DNA from: an uncultured Propionimicrobium sp.
GTDB taxonomy: Bacteria > Actinomycetota > Actinomycetes > Propionibacteriales > Propionibacteriaceae
Assembly: GCA_946221385.1 (NCBI GenBank)
Contig: CAMIGX010000001.1
Span: forward strand, 1-64,000
Direction of reading: 5' to 3'
Length of the DNA: 64,000 bases
Shown in pieces: positions 26,017 to 35,974 of this stretch. A model generated the notes under the pieces. The model searched no databases, was not told the origin of the DNA, and saw nothing but the letters and a program-made list of their open reading frames with translations. The position numbers and the translations under genes are program-made. Within the stretch, counting starts at the first letter, position 1, and the number at the start of each line of letters is the position of its first letter.

Positions 26017-27852
26017 TCAACCAATATGTGGGTCGGGCACTAGCTGCACCGTGCGAGTGGGCGCCCCGACCTCCAGCGGCGCGACCGCGACTCCGCCGGC
26101 GGCTTGGATGATGACGCCACCGGTGATGGGATGTTCAGCGGTGACGCGAACCAGCCGCGCACCGGACGGGATCGCGAGCTGCGTCGTCGTCCCGGGAGCC
26201 AAGACACGTTCGGCTGTCGCTTGGCCAGCTCCCCAATCGACCCGGATCGAGTTGTCTTCGGCGCTGATATTGCTCACCATGACATTGCCGCTGTTGGGCA
26301 GCACGCTGAGCAGCTCGGTCGCGCGCAGGAATCTGCCATCTGCTTGGCCGGTGACGATCGCGAAATCTGAGCCGACTTGGGTGACGACTGCCGCAGCGAA
26401 ATCTTGATCGGCCGCCAGCTGCAGACTGATCTGGTCGCCTGCAATTGCCGAACTCAGATCAAATCTTTGCGTGCGTCGCTGATCCACGGTGATCTCGGGC
26501 AGCCCCGGCAGTTCATATTTGCCCGCCGCGCCATAGGCGCTCAGCCGCACCGTCAGTCGCGTCGTCCCCGGATTGCTGACGAGCAGGTGCACTTTGGTAC
26601 TGCCCGCGGGCAGCGTCGGGATCAGCAATTCTCGGCCACCCTGCGCAGCGCGCGAAAAATCTCCACCGGATGAGTTCGAGATTTGCAGGCCGGCGTAGAC
26701 CCGGCCGTTAGTGACTCGCACCCGCACCCCAACAGCCTCGGTGGTGGTCGTCAGATCGGCCAAAGCGATGCTCAGCGATCCTCTGCTGGCTAGGTTCAAG
26801 CCGCGATGCGTCTCAGGTGAGACGTCACCGTCGGGCGTGGTGATCGTCAGATCCACCAGCGCGGTCGAATCATCAGAGTTGACTAGCAGCAGCCGAGCGC
26901 CGTCAGTGGCTGGCGCATGCACGTACAAATCCGTTCCGGGGGTGCGGCAATTTGCCCAGAAAGTCTGCTCACCGACCTGGGTCAACACGCCACCGTGCAC
27001 GGTGGACGCATTGATTGGACTGATCAGGGAAGTTTCGCTCAGCCGTTGTGGAAAGTCGTCGACGTTGCTGCGCTCATGGGCGCCAATCGGACGGATCGCC
27101 ACCTGGCCGGTCCCGGACGTGGGCTGCCCGGGCGCGGCAGCGAACAGCTCGCCAGCTGTTCCGTCAGCCATTCCCTGACAGACCTTAGATACCGAAGTGA
27201 GCACCGGCAGCGGCTCTGGATGCGGCGACGGCTGAGCGCTGAGCGCGTTCAAGATGATGCTGACCACCAGTGCGAGTATCAGGCCGACCGCGACGATGAA
27301 TTTCGGTCGCTGAGCCCTCGCCGTCGAGCTGAGCTCTTGGTCGGGTTCAGGCTGCTGCCGCGCACGAGGCTCAGCGAACGCTGCTGCCGACGGTTGAGCG
27401 CGGGTGCCGGATGCGAGTCGATCTGATCGGCTCGCAGCTTCGACTGCCGCTAGTTGGCGAGTACCTGGCCGTCCACTATTAGACAGCTCAGCTTCGTCCG
27501 AATCGGGAACGTCCGGATCAGCTGCCTCCGATTCAGGAACGTCCGGCTCGGCTACACCCCGCCGCGCTGCCCGCGATGGCGTCGAGGGATCTGCCAGCTG
27601 CGCTGTGTCCTCAGCTTCGAGGAGTTGACGAGCGGCCAGCGGCGGCACCACCAGCAGCTGCCGCTTTGCCGTGCCGATCGTCTCGTCAGCCCGAGCATCG
27701 AGATGTGGGTCAGCCGCGCGGCTCAGGTCAGCTGCTTCAACAGCTCGCCGCGCCGCAGTCGAGGTCGCGCCTTGATCATCCAGCGTGTCATCGGGCAGCT
27801 GGTTGACGTCTTCACCCGACGATTGGGGCGGCAAGCCACGTTTCGCCATCAT
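26017..27852 (-). CDS. DUF5719-type membrane protein
   Basis: 611 residues. Residues 1-190 are a disordered, acidic/alanine-rich cytoplasmic part. One membrane span (KFIVAVGLILALVVSIILNAL, about 192-212) is followed by a large beta-rich outer domain containing repeats of the kind LLIPTLPAGSTKVHLLVSNPG, typical of DUF5719 proteins next to large GT2 genes in Actinobacteria. The first ATG overlaps the stop of the glycosyltransferase gene as ATGA, so the two are coupled and may act together in envelope glycan assembly (inference). Confidence 0.78.
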   Translation of the reverse strand: MMAKRGLPPQSSGEDVNQLPDDTLDDQGATSTAARRAVEAADLSRAADPHLDARADETIGTAKRQLLVVPPLAARQLLEAEDTAQLADPSTPSRAARRGVAEPDVPESEAADPDVPDSDEAELSNSGRPGTRQLAAVEAASRSDRLASGTRAQPSAAAFAEPRARQQPEPDQELSSTARAQRPKFIVAVGLILALVVSIILNALSAQPSPHPEPLPVLTSVSKVCQGMADGTAGELFAAAPGQPTSGTGQVAIRPIGAHERSNVDDFPQRLSETSLISPINASTVHGGVLTQVGEQTFWANCRTPGTDLYVHAPATDGARLLLVNSDDSTALVDLTITTPDGDVSPETHRGLNLASRGSLSIALADLTTTTEAVGVRVRVTNGRVYAGLQISNSSGGDFSRAAQGGRELLIPTLPAGSTKVHLLVSNPGTTRLTVRLSAYGAAGKYELPGLPEITVDQRRTQRFDLSSAIAGDQISLQLAADQDFAAAVVTQVGSDFAIVTGQADGRFLRATELLSVLPNSGNVMVSNISAEDNSIRVDWGAGQATAERVLAPGTTTQLAIPSGARLVRVTAEHPITGGVIIQAAGGVAVAPLEVGAPTRTVQLVPDPHIG

Positions 27853-30800
27853 GATTTGCGCCTCCGCAAGACTGACGAACGGGGCACCTCAGTTGCACCA
27901 CCGAGCGCACGCTTGGGTTGGGATTTAGCCGAGGCGACGGGAGCCATCAACATCAGCAGCGCGACGACCCCGATGCATTGCCACGTCACCGCCGGCCAGT
28001 CGACGCGTTCGCTGAATCTCAGCTCACTGCCCTGCTGTTCGACGCGCCACAGTTGCCGCCCATCGGCAGCGCGCTCGCTGGGCAGATCGCGGCCATCGAG
28101 CTGCAGCCGCCAACGACGATCGGCCGGCTGGGCGAGCAAAATTTCGTCACCGGGAATGAACAGCGGGTGCTCGCTCAACGTGATCGGTTCGACATTCGAT
28201 CCACGACGCAGCATGAACCGCGACGACGCCCCTTCGACGGTGAACACCGTGGTATTGGAATCGAATTGCGCGCGGCTCAGTTCGGGGGATGCCCCGAGTT
28301 CGTAGATCGCTTCATCGCTAGCACCGCGCAGCCAAATGTGGCCGATACCCAGATCCGTGAGTCGATCACCGATGTCATCGGAGACGACTCCTTGAGCGAT
28401 CTGCTGAGCGACGCTCAAGACTTGTTCATTGAGCTGGCGATCAGCTGAGACCGGTGGGCGTTCGCCAGTGCCCCACACCGGACGGCGGTTTGAGGCCAGC
28501 GCATAGCGTTCGGCGTCACCACTGAGATCGACCATCAATGTTTGGGTTTGACGATCAGAATTCTGCAGCGCGATGACATTGCTCGGTAGCTGCGAGGAAG
28601 CGCGTTGCAGTGGCGCTTGGGCCGAACCGATGACCCACCAAAGCGCCAAGCCCGCGGTCAATGCCATGACGGCCCATCCGGCTCGCCGACGGCGATTCTG
28701 TCGCTGGTTGAATTCAGCTAGCTCAGCAGCATTCACCTCAGCGCTGCGCTGCGGCGGCAGCCCAAAACCAAGACAGATCAGCGTAAACAAACAAAATAGG
28801 CTGACCAGCGTCCACGCGGTGGGTTCGGGGCGCACCGGAATCGTCCAAAATGGCACGACGAAATGGTTCAGCAGACCGCCGATGATCGGCGCGCTCAATG
28901 CGCCCGCGAATAGCCCCCAATGAGCGACCGCTGAGATCGGCCGCTCGGCTTTGGAAGTCTCAGATTGGACACGCAGCAAGCCGATGATGCCGAAGATCCA
29001 CAGCAGCCCCACACCAGCCACGCTCAACCACAGCGGCACATTTGACGTGACGCTGCGGCCAGTCCACGCCGCCAACATATTTGACGGATCTGGCGCCCAG
29101 TTGGCGGCGGGGTCGTAGCCGGTCAGCAGCCGCACCGGGGCGTGCCAGACGCGCACCAGCCACGGCGCTAAGAGCGCTAACGGCGAGAGGACGGCAAGCA
29201 GTCCGCCACGTAAATCTCTACGCGCCCGCGCGACCATGATCGCGCAGCCGGCCGCGCCAAGATAGAGCACCGGCATCCAGCTGGTGATGACAGCCGTCCA
29301 GGCACCGACGGCGGCTGGACGACGTAGCCCCTCCGCACCGCTGGTCGGTCGCTGCCACCACGAATGCAGCGCCGATCCCAGCAGCGGCAGCATGATGCCC
29401 AGCCACGCGAGATCCAGTGAGCCGTCACCGAGCACTCCGAGCAGCGGCAGCGTCAATCCCCACAGCGTGGCCAGCCCGGCGGCTAGCCAGTTACGTCCAA
29501 CGAGCCGCCAAACAAAATGGTGCGCAGACCACGCAGCCAGCGCCACCGAACCCAACAAAAGGATTCGGACGAAGACCTCCGGGCGGCCCAGCGTCACCGT
29601 CGAACCCAAGGCCATCAGCCCTAGCCACGGCGGATTCGCGCCGGGCATTCCCGCATTGTGCATCGCCCACAGCTGCCAAGCTGCCGGCAGATCCGACGGC
29701 ACTGGCAGCAGCCGCGGACCAACCAAGTGGCCCGAACCGAACATTCGCATGCTCGCTAGCACACTCAGCAGCAGCATGACCAGCGCACCGACCAGGCCGG
29801 GCGAACGCCAACGCGACTGCCGCCGGCCACCGGCGAATTCATCGCCGGTCAGCTCGTCGATCATGCCATTGGGTTCATCGTCCTCAGTGAAATCTCGGAC
29901 GCGGTCGACGGTCGACCCTGCGAAGCGATCAAGACTATGGCGCAGACTTGACCCAAATCCGGGCAACAATCCTGCAGCGACCTCGGTGGAGGCTTGGGAC
30001 CGAATCTGATCGGCCGCAGCATCTAGCTCGGCGCTGCCAGCCATGAGTTGGCGCCAGGTCGTGATCGACTGGCCAGCGCGCCGCGGCGACTTGCCGAGCA
30101 GCAATCCGGCGGCGCGACCGACCGATTCGAAACCCAGCCGCGCCCGGGTGCGCTTTGGACGTTCGGAGTGCAAGACGATCGTCTGCATGCCGGCTAGCCG
30201 ATCGGCTAATTCTGGCTGCGGAGCCAAGACAGAGTCGCGTTGCCCGACTCGTCCCGCCGAGAGGTGACGCATCGCTGCGTCCGGTACCGTGCGGACCGCG
30301 ATACCGCGCTGATTGGCTCGCCAGCCGAATTCGACGCCGTCACGAAATAGCGGGATAAGTGGATGCAAGCCGCCCAGCTGTTGCCACACGGGCATCGCGA
30401 TCAGCATGCCAGCTGTCGAACCGCCCAAGACCGCGGTCGAATCGAGTTGTCGCTGATCAATATCGCCCAAGTCCGTGCCGGGCACTGAGCGTCCGGTGCG
30501 GGCGATCGTCTCGCCCAGCGCGCTGACCTGATCGGGATGATTGCGGCGCTTGGGATGCAGCAGTTTAGGCACGACCACTCCGGGCGCTGGTGGCTGGTCG
30601 CTTTGATGGTCTGCGGCAAAGATCAAATCGTCGACGCCGCGCGCGGCAGCCGAATCGTCCACGGCGCGCAGCAACTGGGTCAAAGAGTCTGGCAGTGGCG
30701 CCAGATCGTCATGTAAGAGCCAAAGCCAGTCAAAATCCTGGCCTGCCTCGCTCAGGCCGAGCGCGATATTAGCGCCGAAGCCCTCCGCGGCTTGGCCGCC

Positions 30801-31061
30801 GACGATCTGATCGATGATCCCGTCTGCCAGCGCCGCCTCGAGCAATTGGTGGCTGTCGTCCATGGATTGCGCGTCGACGGCGACGACTTTGCCCGGTCGT
30901 GCGTCTAGCTTGGCTAATGCTGCCAGACTGTGCGGGAGCCATTGGCCGCCATTGTGCACGGCCATGACGGCGATCACCGAGCTGGCATCAGCAGGCTCGA
31001 GACTCGGGACGGGGACGTCTTCGACCCAATCCCATAGTTGTGCTTCGTCACGGCCAATCAT
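27849..31061 (-). CDS. GT2 glycosyltransferase with large membrane domain
   Basis: 1070 residues. N-terminal GT2 domain: VIAVMAVHNGGQWLPHSLAALAKLDARPGKVVAVDAQSMDDS (nucleotide-binding fold), DWLWLLHDDLAPLPDSL (DxD-like HDD) and GVEFGWRANQRG. From about residue 430 there are roughly 12 membrane segments, then a C-terminal outer beta region and a final span before a basic tail. This matches the large actinobacterial 'glycosyltransferase family 2' protein found near whiB. A role in transferring sugar to a surface polymer is likely; acceptor unknown. ATG 31061. Confidence 0.85.
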   Translation of the reverse strand: MIGRDEAQLWDWVEDVPVPSLEPADASSVIAVMAVHNGGQWLPHSLAALAKLDARPGKVVAVDAQSMDDSHQLLEAALADGIIDQIVGGQAAEGFGANIALGLSEAGQDFDWLWLLHDDLAPLPDSLTQLLRAVDDSAAARGVDDLIFAADHQSDQPPAPGVVVPKLLHPKRRNHPDQVSALGETIARTGRSVPGTDLGDIDQRQLDSTAVLGGSTAGMLIAMPVWQQLGGLHPLIPLFRDGVEFGWRANQRGIAVRTVPDAAMRHLSAGRVGQRDSVLAPQPELADRLAGMQTIVLHSERPKRTRARLGFESVGRAAGLLLGKSPRRAGQSITTWRQLMAGSAELDAAADQIRSQASTEVAAGLLPGFGSSLRHSLDRFAGSTVDRVRDFTEDDEPNGMIDELTGDEFAGGRRQSRWRSPGLVGALVMLLLSVLASMRMFGSGHLVGPRLLPVPSDLPAAWQLWAMHNAGMPGANPPWLGLMALGSTVTLGRPEVFVRILLLGSVALAAWSAHHFVWRLVGRNWLAAGLATLWGLTLPLLGVLGDGSLDLAWLGIMLPLLGSALHSWWQRPTSGAEGLRRPAAVGAWTAVITSWMPVLYLGAAGCAIMVARARRDLRGGLLAVLSPLALLAPWLVRVWHAPVRLLTGYDPAANWAPDPSNMLAAWTGRSVTSNVPLWLSVAGVGLLWIFGIIGLLRVQSETSKAERPISAVAHWGLFAGALSAPIIGGLLNHFVVPFWTIPVRPEPTAWTLVSLFCLFTLICLGFGLPPQRSAEVNAAELAEFNQRQNRRRRAGWAVMALTAGLALWWVIGSAQAPLQRASSQLPSNVIALQNSDRQTQTLMVDLSGDAERYALASNRRPVWGTGERPPVSADRQLNEQVLSVAQQIAQGVVSDDIGDRLTDLGIGHIWLRGASDEAIYELGASPELSRAQFDSNTTVFTVEGASSRFMLRRGSNVEPITLSEHPLFIPGDEILLAQPADRRWRLQLDGRDLPSERAADGRQLWRVEQQGSELRFSERVDWPAVTWQCIGVVALLMLMAPVASAKSQPKRALGGATEVPRSSVLRRRKS

Positions 31062-31131
31062 CAGGCCAAGATTAGCCGGACCTTAGCCGGTCACGGCTCG
31101 ATTACGCGCCTAGAGGATCCCACTTAGTGGC

Positions 31132-31392
31132 TCAGATGGCCTGCTTCTTGAGACGACGACGTTCGCGTTCGGACAGCCCACCCCAGATGCCGAAGCGTTC
31201 GTCATTGGCTAGCGCATACTCCAGGCATTCGCTGCGCACCTCGCAGCTTTGGCACACGCGCTTGGCTTCGCGGGTCGATCCGCCCTTTTCGGGGAAGAAT
31301 GCCTCCGGGTCGGTCTGGGCGCACAAGGCCCGCTCCTGCCAGGCGAGCAGACCTTCATCTTCGCCTTCGACCAGCGCCAATAAAACCTGCAT
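31132..31392 (-). CDS. whiB: WhiB-family iron-sulphur regulator (WhiB2/WhmD-like)
   Basis: 86 residues. Four cluster cysteines, Cys24, Cys47, Cys50 and Cys56 (CxxC plus CxxxxxC spacing), the GIWGG turn at 68-72, and a basic DNA-contacting tail SERERRRLKK. Lack of long extensions and the genomic place beside manC, GT2 and DUF3499 genes fit the WhiB2/WhmD group, which governs cell division and septation in mycobacteria and Streptomyces. ATG 31392 follows an AGAGGA ribosome site. Confidence 0.93.
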   Translation of the reverse strand: MQVLLALVEGEDEGLLAWQERALCAQTDPEAFFPEKGGSTREAKRVCQSCEVRSECLEYALANDERFGIWGGLSERERRRLKKQAI

Positions 31393-31569
31393 CGAAAGTT
31401 CCTCTCGTCGGTCAGGGCGCGGTGCGCCCAGGGCCTTTACGCTGACGATCCCCCCGTGAGCAGCAGCTTCGTCACCTGCCAGCCGTTGCCCTGATCGTCG
31501 AATTTCAATAAAGAAATTACACCCTTGTGATTATCGGCGCGTCAAGTTTGAGGAAACTTAGACATTCGG

Positions 31570-32397
31570 CTATTTATCGCGCCCGCGCGGCTGCTCACCT
31601 TGCGCGATTTGGGCCGCAGTTTGCCAGCTGGGTGCGGGTTGCTGGACGCCCGTATCGGCCGGGCCCCAAACATTGGCAGTAGGAGCTTGCGGGCCCGCAG
31701 GATGGCGTTGGGCTGGCGCGGGCTGCGGGGCCACAGCTGGCGAGTGTTGCTGCTCGGCCATCGCTGGCCAGCCGGTGGCTGCGGAGGCTGCCGGCGCGCG
31801 GCTGCCTTGCACGCCGCTAGCTGCGTCACCGGCCCGCGTCCATTGCAGGCCGGTGGCTTGGCTGGGCTGCCAAAGTGGTGCGACTTCGTCAGAGGTTGAC
31901 GTTGGGTGCGTAAGCTCCCCGTCAGTGGCAACATCGTCCGGTTCGCTAGTCAAGCTTGGCTCATCGGTTGTTGGACGACGTCCCCAATCGACGGTCCAAT
32001 AAAGCGCCACCCCGGCCAAGATCTTGACGACGACGTCCAGCAGTCCGCCGATCGCTGCCAGCAGCGCACCCAACGCGAAGCCGTCAGTCATGGACATGAT
32101 CATGAACGCCAAGGAGGTCGCCGCACTGATCATCAACAGATGCCCGGAAATCATGATCAGCGAACGCGAGTTCTTGGTGACCGTTTGTACCAGCGTCGAG
32201 ATCGCCAGCAATAAGACGACGAAGGTCGTGAAGAAAGCGGTATTGCGGCTGCCGGCCAGGGCCGCTGCCTGCGCGACACTCTGAGCGCCGACGACACGCC
32301 CAAAGACCACCCAGGCCATGATCAATTGGACGACGAGCACCGCCCAGGAAACGATCAGGGCGGGTTCTCTGAGTTGCTTGGCTTTCTCGATCACCAA
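31570..32397 (-). CDS. Four-span membrane protein with disordered tail
   Basis: 275 residues. Four membrane segments lie at about 13-36, 52-70, 78-100 and 105-133, in a compact bundle. A Pro/Ala/Gln-rich cytoplasmic tail follows (about 140-275) with several short W-containing patches (PLWQPSQ, GLQWTRAG, GWPAMAEQ, NVWGP, PSWQT). I do not recognise a family. It lies between whiB and manC, and the 177-base gap up to whiB holds no evident gene. Confidence 0.7.
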   Translation of the reverse strand: MVIEKAKQLREPALIVSWAVLVVQLIMAWVVFGRVVGAQSVAQAAALAGSRNTAFFTTFVVLLLAISTLVQTVTKNSRSLIMISGHLLMISAATSLAFMIMSMTDGFALGALLAAIGGLLDVVVKILAGVALYWTVDWGRRPTTDEPSLTSEPDDVATDGELTHPTSTSDEVAPLWQPSQATGLQWTRAGDAASGVQGSRAPAASAATGWPAMAEQQHSPAVAPQPAPAQRHPAGPQAPTANVWGPADTGVQQPAPSWQTAAQIAQGEQPRGRDK

Positions 32398-32513
32398 TTC
32401 AGCATAAGCGGACCGCGGGGTAGCCCCGGGGAGGTCGACGCGAGGAAATCAAGCGCGAGAAAATTACGCGAAGAACTAATCAGGAGCCCGCCGGCAACTG
32501 CTGGCAAGCCTGA

Positions 32514-33620
32514 TCACGCCAGCTGCGCGCCGAAGCGCTCTGCCACCTGGCCGACCAGCGGCTTGATCTGCTGTGAGCTGGCTAGCGGCGCGACCAGGGT
32601 GATCTCGTCAGTGTGCACCACGACCATGTCTTGCAAATCGGCGACCGCTAGCAGCGAATCGGCACTCTGGTTGATCAACAAGTTGCCCTTGGAGTCTGCG
32701 GCCAGCGTCCGTCCGATCACAGCATTGTCGGAAACTGCCCCCGCAGCGCTGTTCTCGCTAGCCGCGCGGGCGACCAACGCCTCGAACAGGCTTTGATATG
32801 AGCCGACATCCAACCAATCCAATTGCAGCGGGACGGACGCGACCTGCGCGCTGCCTTTCCCATGCGAGACGGGCTCCATGATCGCGTAATCGACCGAATT
32901 TTTCGGCAGCGCCGGATAGATCTCAGCCAGCCGTTCGGGATGCGCGGCGAGCTCTATGACACCGGCGTGGTTGGCAGGCTGCAGGGCTGCGAGCTGGTCG
33001 AGCAAGGTCTGGGCGCGCCAGACGAACATGCCGGCGTTCCACCAATATTCTCCAGAATCCAGATAGCGCTGCGCGGTCGCCAGATCCGGTTTTTCTTTGA
33101 ACTCAGCGACCATGTGGGCCTGTTCAGAACCCGGCACTTTGGCTCCGCGATGCAGGTAGCCGTAACCGATATGCGGGCTGGTCGGAACCACACCGAAGGT
33201 GATCAATAGGTCTGGTCGCTGCTCAGCCAGCTCAAAAGCGGTCGACAAGGCAGCCACGAAGACATCGACTGGTTCGATCAACTGGTCGGCAGTCAACATC
33301 GCGACGACCGCGTCGGGATCTTGTTTAGATAAGACGGCTGCTGGCCAAGCCACCGCGTTCAGCGAATCCCGCCCCTCAGGTTCGCCGAGCAGTCCGTCGG
33401 CAGGCAACTCTGGCAGTTGGGTACGCACATCGTCGGCATAGGCTGCACCGGTGCAGACCATGATCTGGGCAGCGGGCAGCAGTTCACGAGCGCGTTCATA
33501 GGCCAGTTGCAGCAACGACTTGCCGTCGAACAGCGGCAGCAGCTGCTTGGGCTTGCCTTGGCGCGAAAGGGGCCAAAGTCGAGTGCCGGAACCGCCGGCC
33601 ATGATCACCGCGTAGCGCAT
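32514..33620 (-). CDS. manC: Mannose-1-phosphate guanylyltransferase
   Basis: Makes GDP-mannose from mannose-1-phosphate and GTP. 368 residues, nucleotidyltransferase part only (no isomerase domain). Signatures: VIMAGGSGTRLWPLSRQGKPKQLLPLF at the N-terminus, VAMLTADQLIEP, the FKEKPD pocket and SVDYAIMEPVSHG, LDWLDVGSYQSLFE. Equivalent to the actinobacterial ManC beside whiB2 (Rv3264c place, from memory). It uses the product of the HAD-type phosphomannomutase at 23340. Confidence 0.93.
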   Translation of the reverse strand: MRYAVIMAGGSGTRLWPLSRQGKPKQLLPLFDGKSLLQLAYERARELLPAAQIMVCTGAAYADDVRTQLPELPADGLLGEPEGRDSLNAVAWPAAVLSKQDPDAVVAMLTADQLIEPVDVFVAALSTAFELAEQRPDLLITFGVVPTSPHIGYGYLHRGAKVPGSEQAHMVAEFKEKPDLATAQRYLDSGEYWWNAGMFVWRAQTLLDQLAALQPANHAGVIELAAHPERLAEIYPALPKNSVDYAIMEPVSHGKGSAQVASVPLQLDWLDVGSYQSLFEALVARAASENSAAGAVSDNAVIGRTLAADSKGNLLINQSADSLLAVADLQDMVVVHTDEITLVAPLASSQQIKPLVGQVAERFGAQLA

Positions 33621-33731
33621 TGCAAAAGGCTAGCCGGTCCCAGTCGAGCGAGACTATCCAAGACGCTGACTAGCGAGTCAACTGCTAGAACTGACTGCTC
33701 AATCTGACCAGATCGGCTCAGGCGGACCTTA

Positions 33732-34526
33732 GTGCTCGCTAAAGTCATCGGGGTGTTCATCACCCAGCCGGCATCTCGCACCTCCGTCAATCTGGTCGCT
33801 GACGCACTCCAGGGGCGCGTCAAACGCTCGGGAGCCGGGCCGTTGATCACCTACTATCGCGATGATGCGCGGATCGAGTTGTCGGCTATCACCTTCGCCA
33901 ACTGGGTCGACAAATCCGCCAACCTGCTGACCGCATTAGACGCCGACGACCACCCCAGACTGCTGTTGGATCTACTACGCAGCGCGACGCTGCATTGGAC
34001 GACGCTGGTCTGGGCGTTCGCAGGCTGGCAATTGGGTGGCACGATCGTGGCGCCCACCAGTCAAGATTTCGCTGCTGACTTAGCCGCCGATGTCGCAATC
34101 GTCGGTCCTGAGCGGGCATTCCCCGTGCCAGGGGTCGAGACGATCGCCTGCACGCTGCATCCGCTGGGTCTGGGTTTCCCACAGCGCCCAGACGGCGTCA
34201 CCGACGCCGCGGAGCTGTTAGCCCAGCCCGACCTGCATTGGTCGACGCCGCCGGCTAGCTCGACTCAAGCCTGCTACGAACGGCTCGGTGAGGCCGCACC
34301 CCCGGTGGCATGGGCCGCCTTTTCCGAACTTGAGCCGTCAGATCGCCGCTTGTTGATCAGCGCCGCTCAACCCGAGATCAATCCTTTCGCGATCTTGCAG
34401 CTGCTGCTGCGCGCGGTGCTCGGCGACGGCTCGCTAGTCATCGTGGACGGATCAGCTGCCCCCGAGCGGCTAACTGAGCTGAGCGGACAAGAGCGCGCAG
34501 AAATTGTGACCCTCAATCGCGACTGA
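33732..34526 (+). CDS. TIGR03089-family AMP-binding-like protein
   Basis: 264 residues resembling the N-terminal half of an acyl-CoA-synthetase fold: PLITYYRDDARIELSAITFANWVDKSANLL, then LHWTTLVWAFAGWQLGGTIVAP. Catalytic AMP-binding motifs are missing. This is the TIGR03089 family, found beside LCP genes in Actinobacteria. GTG 33732 is used, although GTG 33753 could be the start. Divergent from manC. Confidence 0.82.
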   Translation: MLAKVIGVFITQPASRTSVNLVADALQGRVKRSGAGPLITYYRDDARIELSAITFANWVDKSANLLTALDADDHPRLLLDLLRSATLHWTTLVWAFAGWQLGGTIVAPTSQDFAADLAADVAIVGPERAFPVPGVETIACTLHPLGLGFPQRPDGVTDAAELLAQPDLHWSTPPASSTQACYERLGEAAPPVAWAAFSELEPSDRRLLISAAQPEINPFAILQLLLRAVLGDGSLVIVDGSAAPERLTELSGQERAEIVTLNRD

Positions 34527-34577
34527 TCTCGTCAAGGCTCCCGGGAATTAACGACCGTGGGCATTAACGTTGCCGGC

Positions 34578-35891
34578 ATGGCCGATTCACCAAAGCAACG
34601 TGACGCTGCAGCTCGTCAGGCTGATTTGGATTGGCTGTACGCCGGGAATCCACCTGTCGAAGAAAGTCCAGCGACCCAATCTGCCGCCCCAGCGGCGGTC
34701 GCTCCCCCAGCCGCCGAAGCCGACGTCGCCGCACGCGCCTCGTTGAAGAGCGGCGTCGATCCGAAACCCGCGCCAAAGGCCCGCCCCCGGGTCACCCCGC
34801 AGCCGGCCGCTGTCGACGATGACATCAAGCGATCGCGTCCTCAGTCGCGCCCGGCGCGTAAGGCAGCCGTCGACGCGGATCTGGCCCGGCCAGTTGCTAG
34901 CCGGGGCTCGCGTCGCTCACGGCCCCGTCCGATCCGTACCGCTCGGCGGATCTTCCGTACCTTGGTCTTGCTCGTCCTGGCATGGATCGTGTTCCTCGTC
35001 GCGGTGCCGGTGCACACCTTGTCGACGATGACGCACACCCCAGGCGTGCCAGCCGGCGCCCGACCACCACGTCAACCGGGCACAGCGATCTTGCTGGTCG
35101 GCACCGATTCGCGCGAAGGTTTGAGCCAGGAAGAACGTGAACGGCTCGGCACGGGTGACGCCGAAGGCCATCGCGCAGACACCATGATGTTGCTGTATAA
35201 GCCGCTGCGTGGTCGTTCGGTGCTGGTCAGTTTGCCGCGCGATTCCTGGGTGACGATCCCCGGCCAAGGCGAAAATAAACTCAATGCTGCCTACGCCTTG
35301 GGTGGACCTGCGCTGCTGCAGCAGACGATCGAACAAAACACCGGCGTGCGCATCGACGGCTATCTGGAAATCGGTTTTGGTGGATTCGCGAACCTGATCG
35401 ACGCGGTTGGCGGGGTCGAGGTTTGTCTCGAAAAGCCGATGCAAGACGACCTAGCCCACATTGATCTGCCTGCCGGCTGCCAGACCCTCGACGGCGCTAA
35501 AGCGCTGGGCTATGTACGGATGCGTTACTCGGATCCGAAGGGTGATCTAGGCCGCGCAGAACGTCAGCGTGAAGTGATCAGCAAAGTCGTCGCGAAGGTC
35601 GCAAAGCCAGCTACTTTCATCAATCCCTTCCGCTATTGGGGGGTCAACAAGGCCGTCGGCAAGACCATGGCAAGCAGCGAGGACACCGGTAATGGTGACC
35701 TGTTGGCCGCTGGGCTGGGCGTCATCAACATCGCCAAGCGTGACGGGCTATCGGTGCAGGTGCCTATCGCGAATGCCAGTGGCTGGAGCCCTGACGGCCA
35801 GTCGATCGTGATTTGGGATGACACTTTGGCCGCGCAAATGTTTGACGAAATCGCCCGCGGTGATACCTCAAAGATGGAACGCTTCGCCTGA
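34578..35891 (+). CDS. LytR-CpsA-Psr (LCP) family protein
   Basis: About 437 residues. A disordered basic cytoplasmic part (1-115) leads to one membrane span (IFRTLVLLVLAWIVFLVAVPVHTL), then an LCP domain: TAILLVGTDSREGL, HRADTMMLLYKPLRGRSVLVSLPRDSWVTIPG, NKLNAAYALGGPALLQQTIEQNTGVRIDGYLEIGFGGFANLIDAVGGVEVCL, YVRMRYSDPKGDLGRAERQREVI. Such enzymes attach polymers (arabinogalactan or teichoic-type) to peptidoglycan. The key Arg and Asp residues are visible. ATG 34578 chosen; GTG 34557 is possible. Confidence 0.93.
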   Translation: MADSPKQRDAAARQADLDWLYAGNPPVEESPATQSAAPAAVAPPAAEADVAARASLKSGVDPKPAPKARPRVTPQPAAVDDDIKRSRPQSRPARKAAVDADLARPVASRGSRRSRPRPIRTARRIFRTLVLLVLAWIVFLVAVPVHTLSTMTHTPGVPAGARPPRQPGTAILLVGTDSREGLSQEERERLGTGDAEGHRADTMMLLYKPLRGRSVLVSLPRDSWVTIPGQGENKLNAAYALGGPALLQQTIEQNTGVRIDGYLEIGFGGFANLIDAVGGVEVCLEKPMQDDLAHIDLPAGCQTLDGAKALGYVRMRYSDPKGDLGRAERQREVISKVVAKVAKPATFINPFRYWGVNKAVGKTMASSEDTGNGDLLAAGLGVINIAKRDGLSVQVPIANASGWSPDGQSIVIWDDTLAAQMFDEIARGDTSKMERFA

Positions 35892-35974
35892 TCTCAAAGC
35901 TTGCTCAGCTGCGACGCCACTGGTGGCTGCCATAATTTAATGCGGAGAACCGAGGAATACCCAGAGGTGATTTG

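Noticed and set aside
27454..28305. Long plus-strand frame with low-complexity Arg/Ser
   Set aside because: Antisense of the DUF5719 and GT2 genes, which have clear domains.
31393..31569. tRNA or leader peptide upstream of whiB
   Set aside because: No tRNA arms or T-loop. It looks like a plain promoter/leader region.
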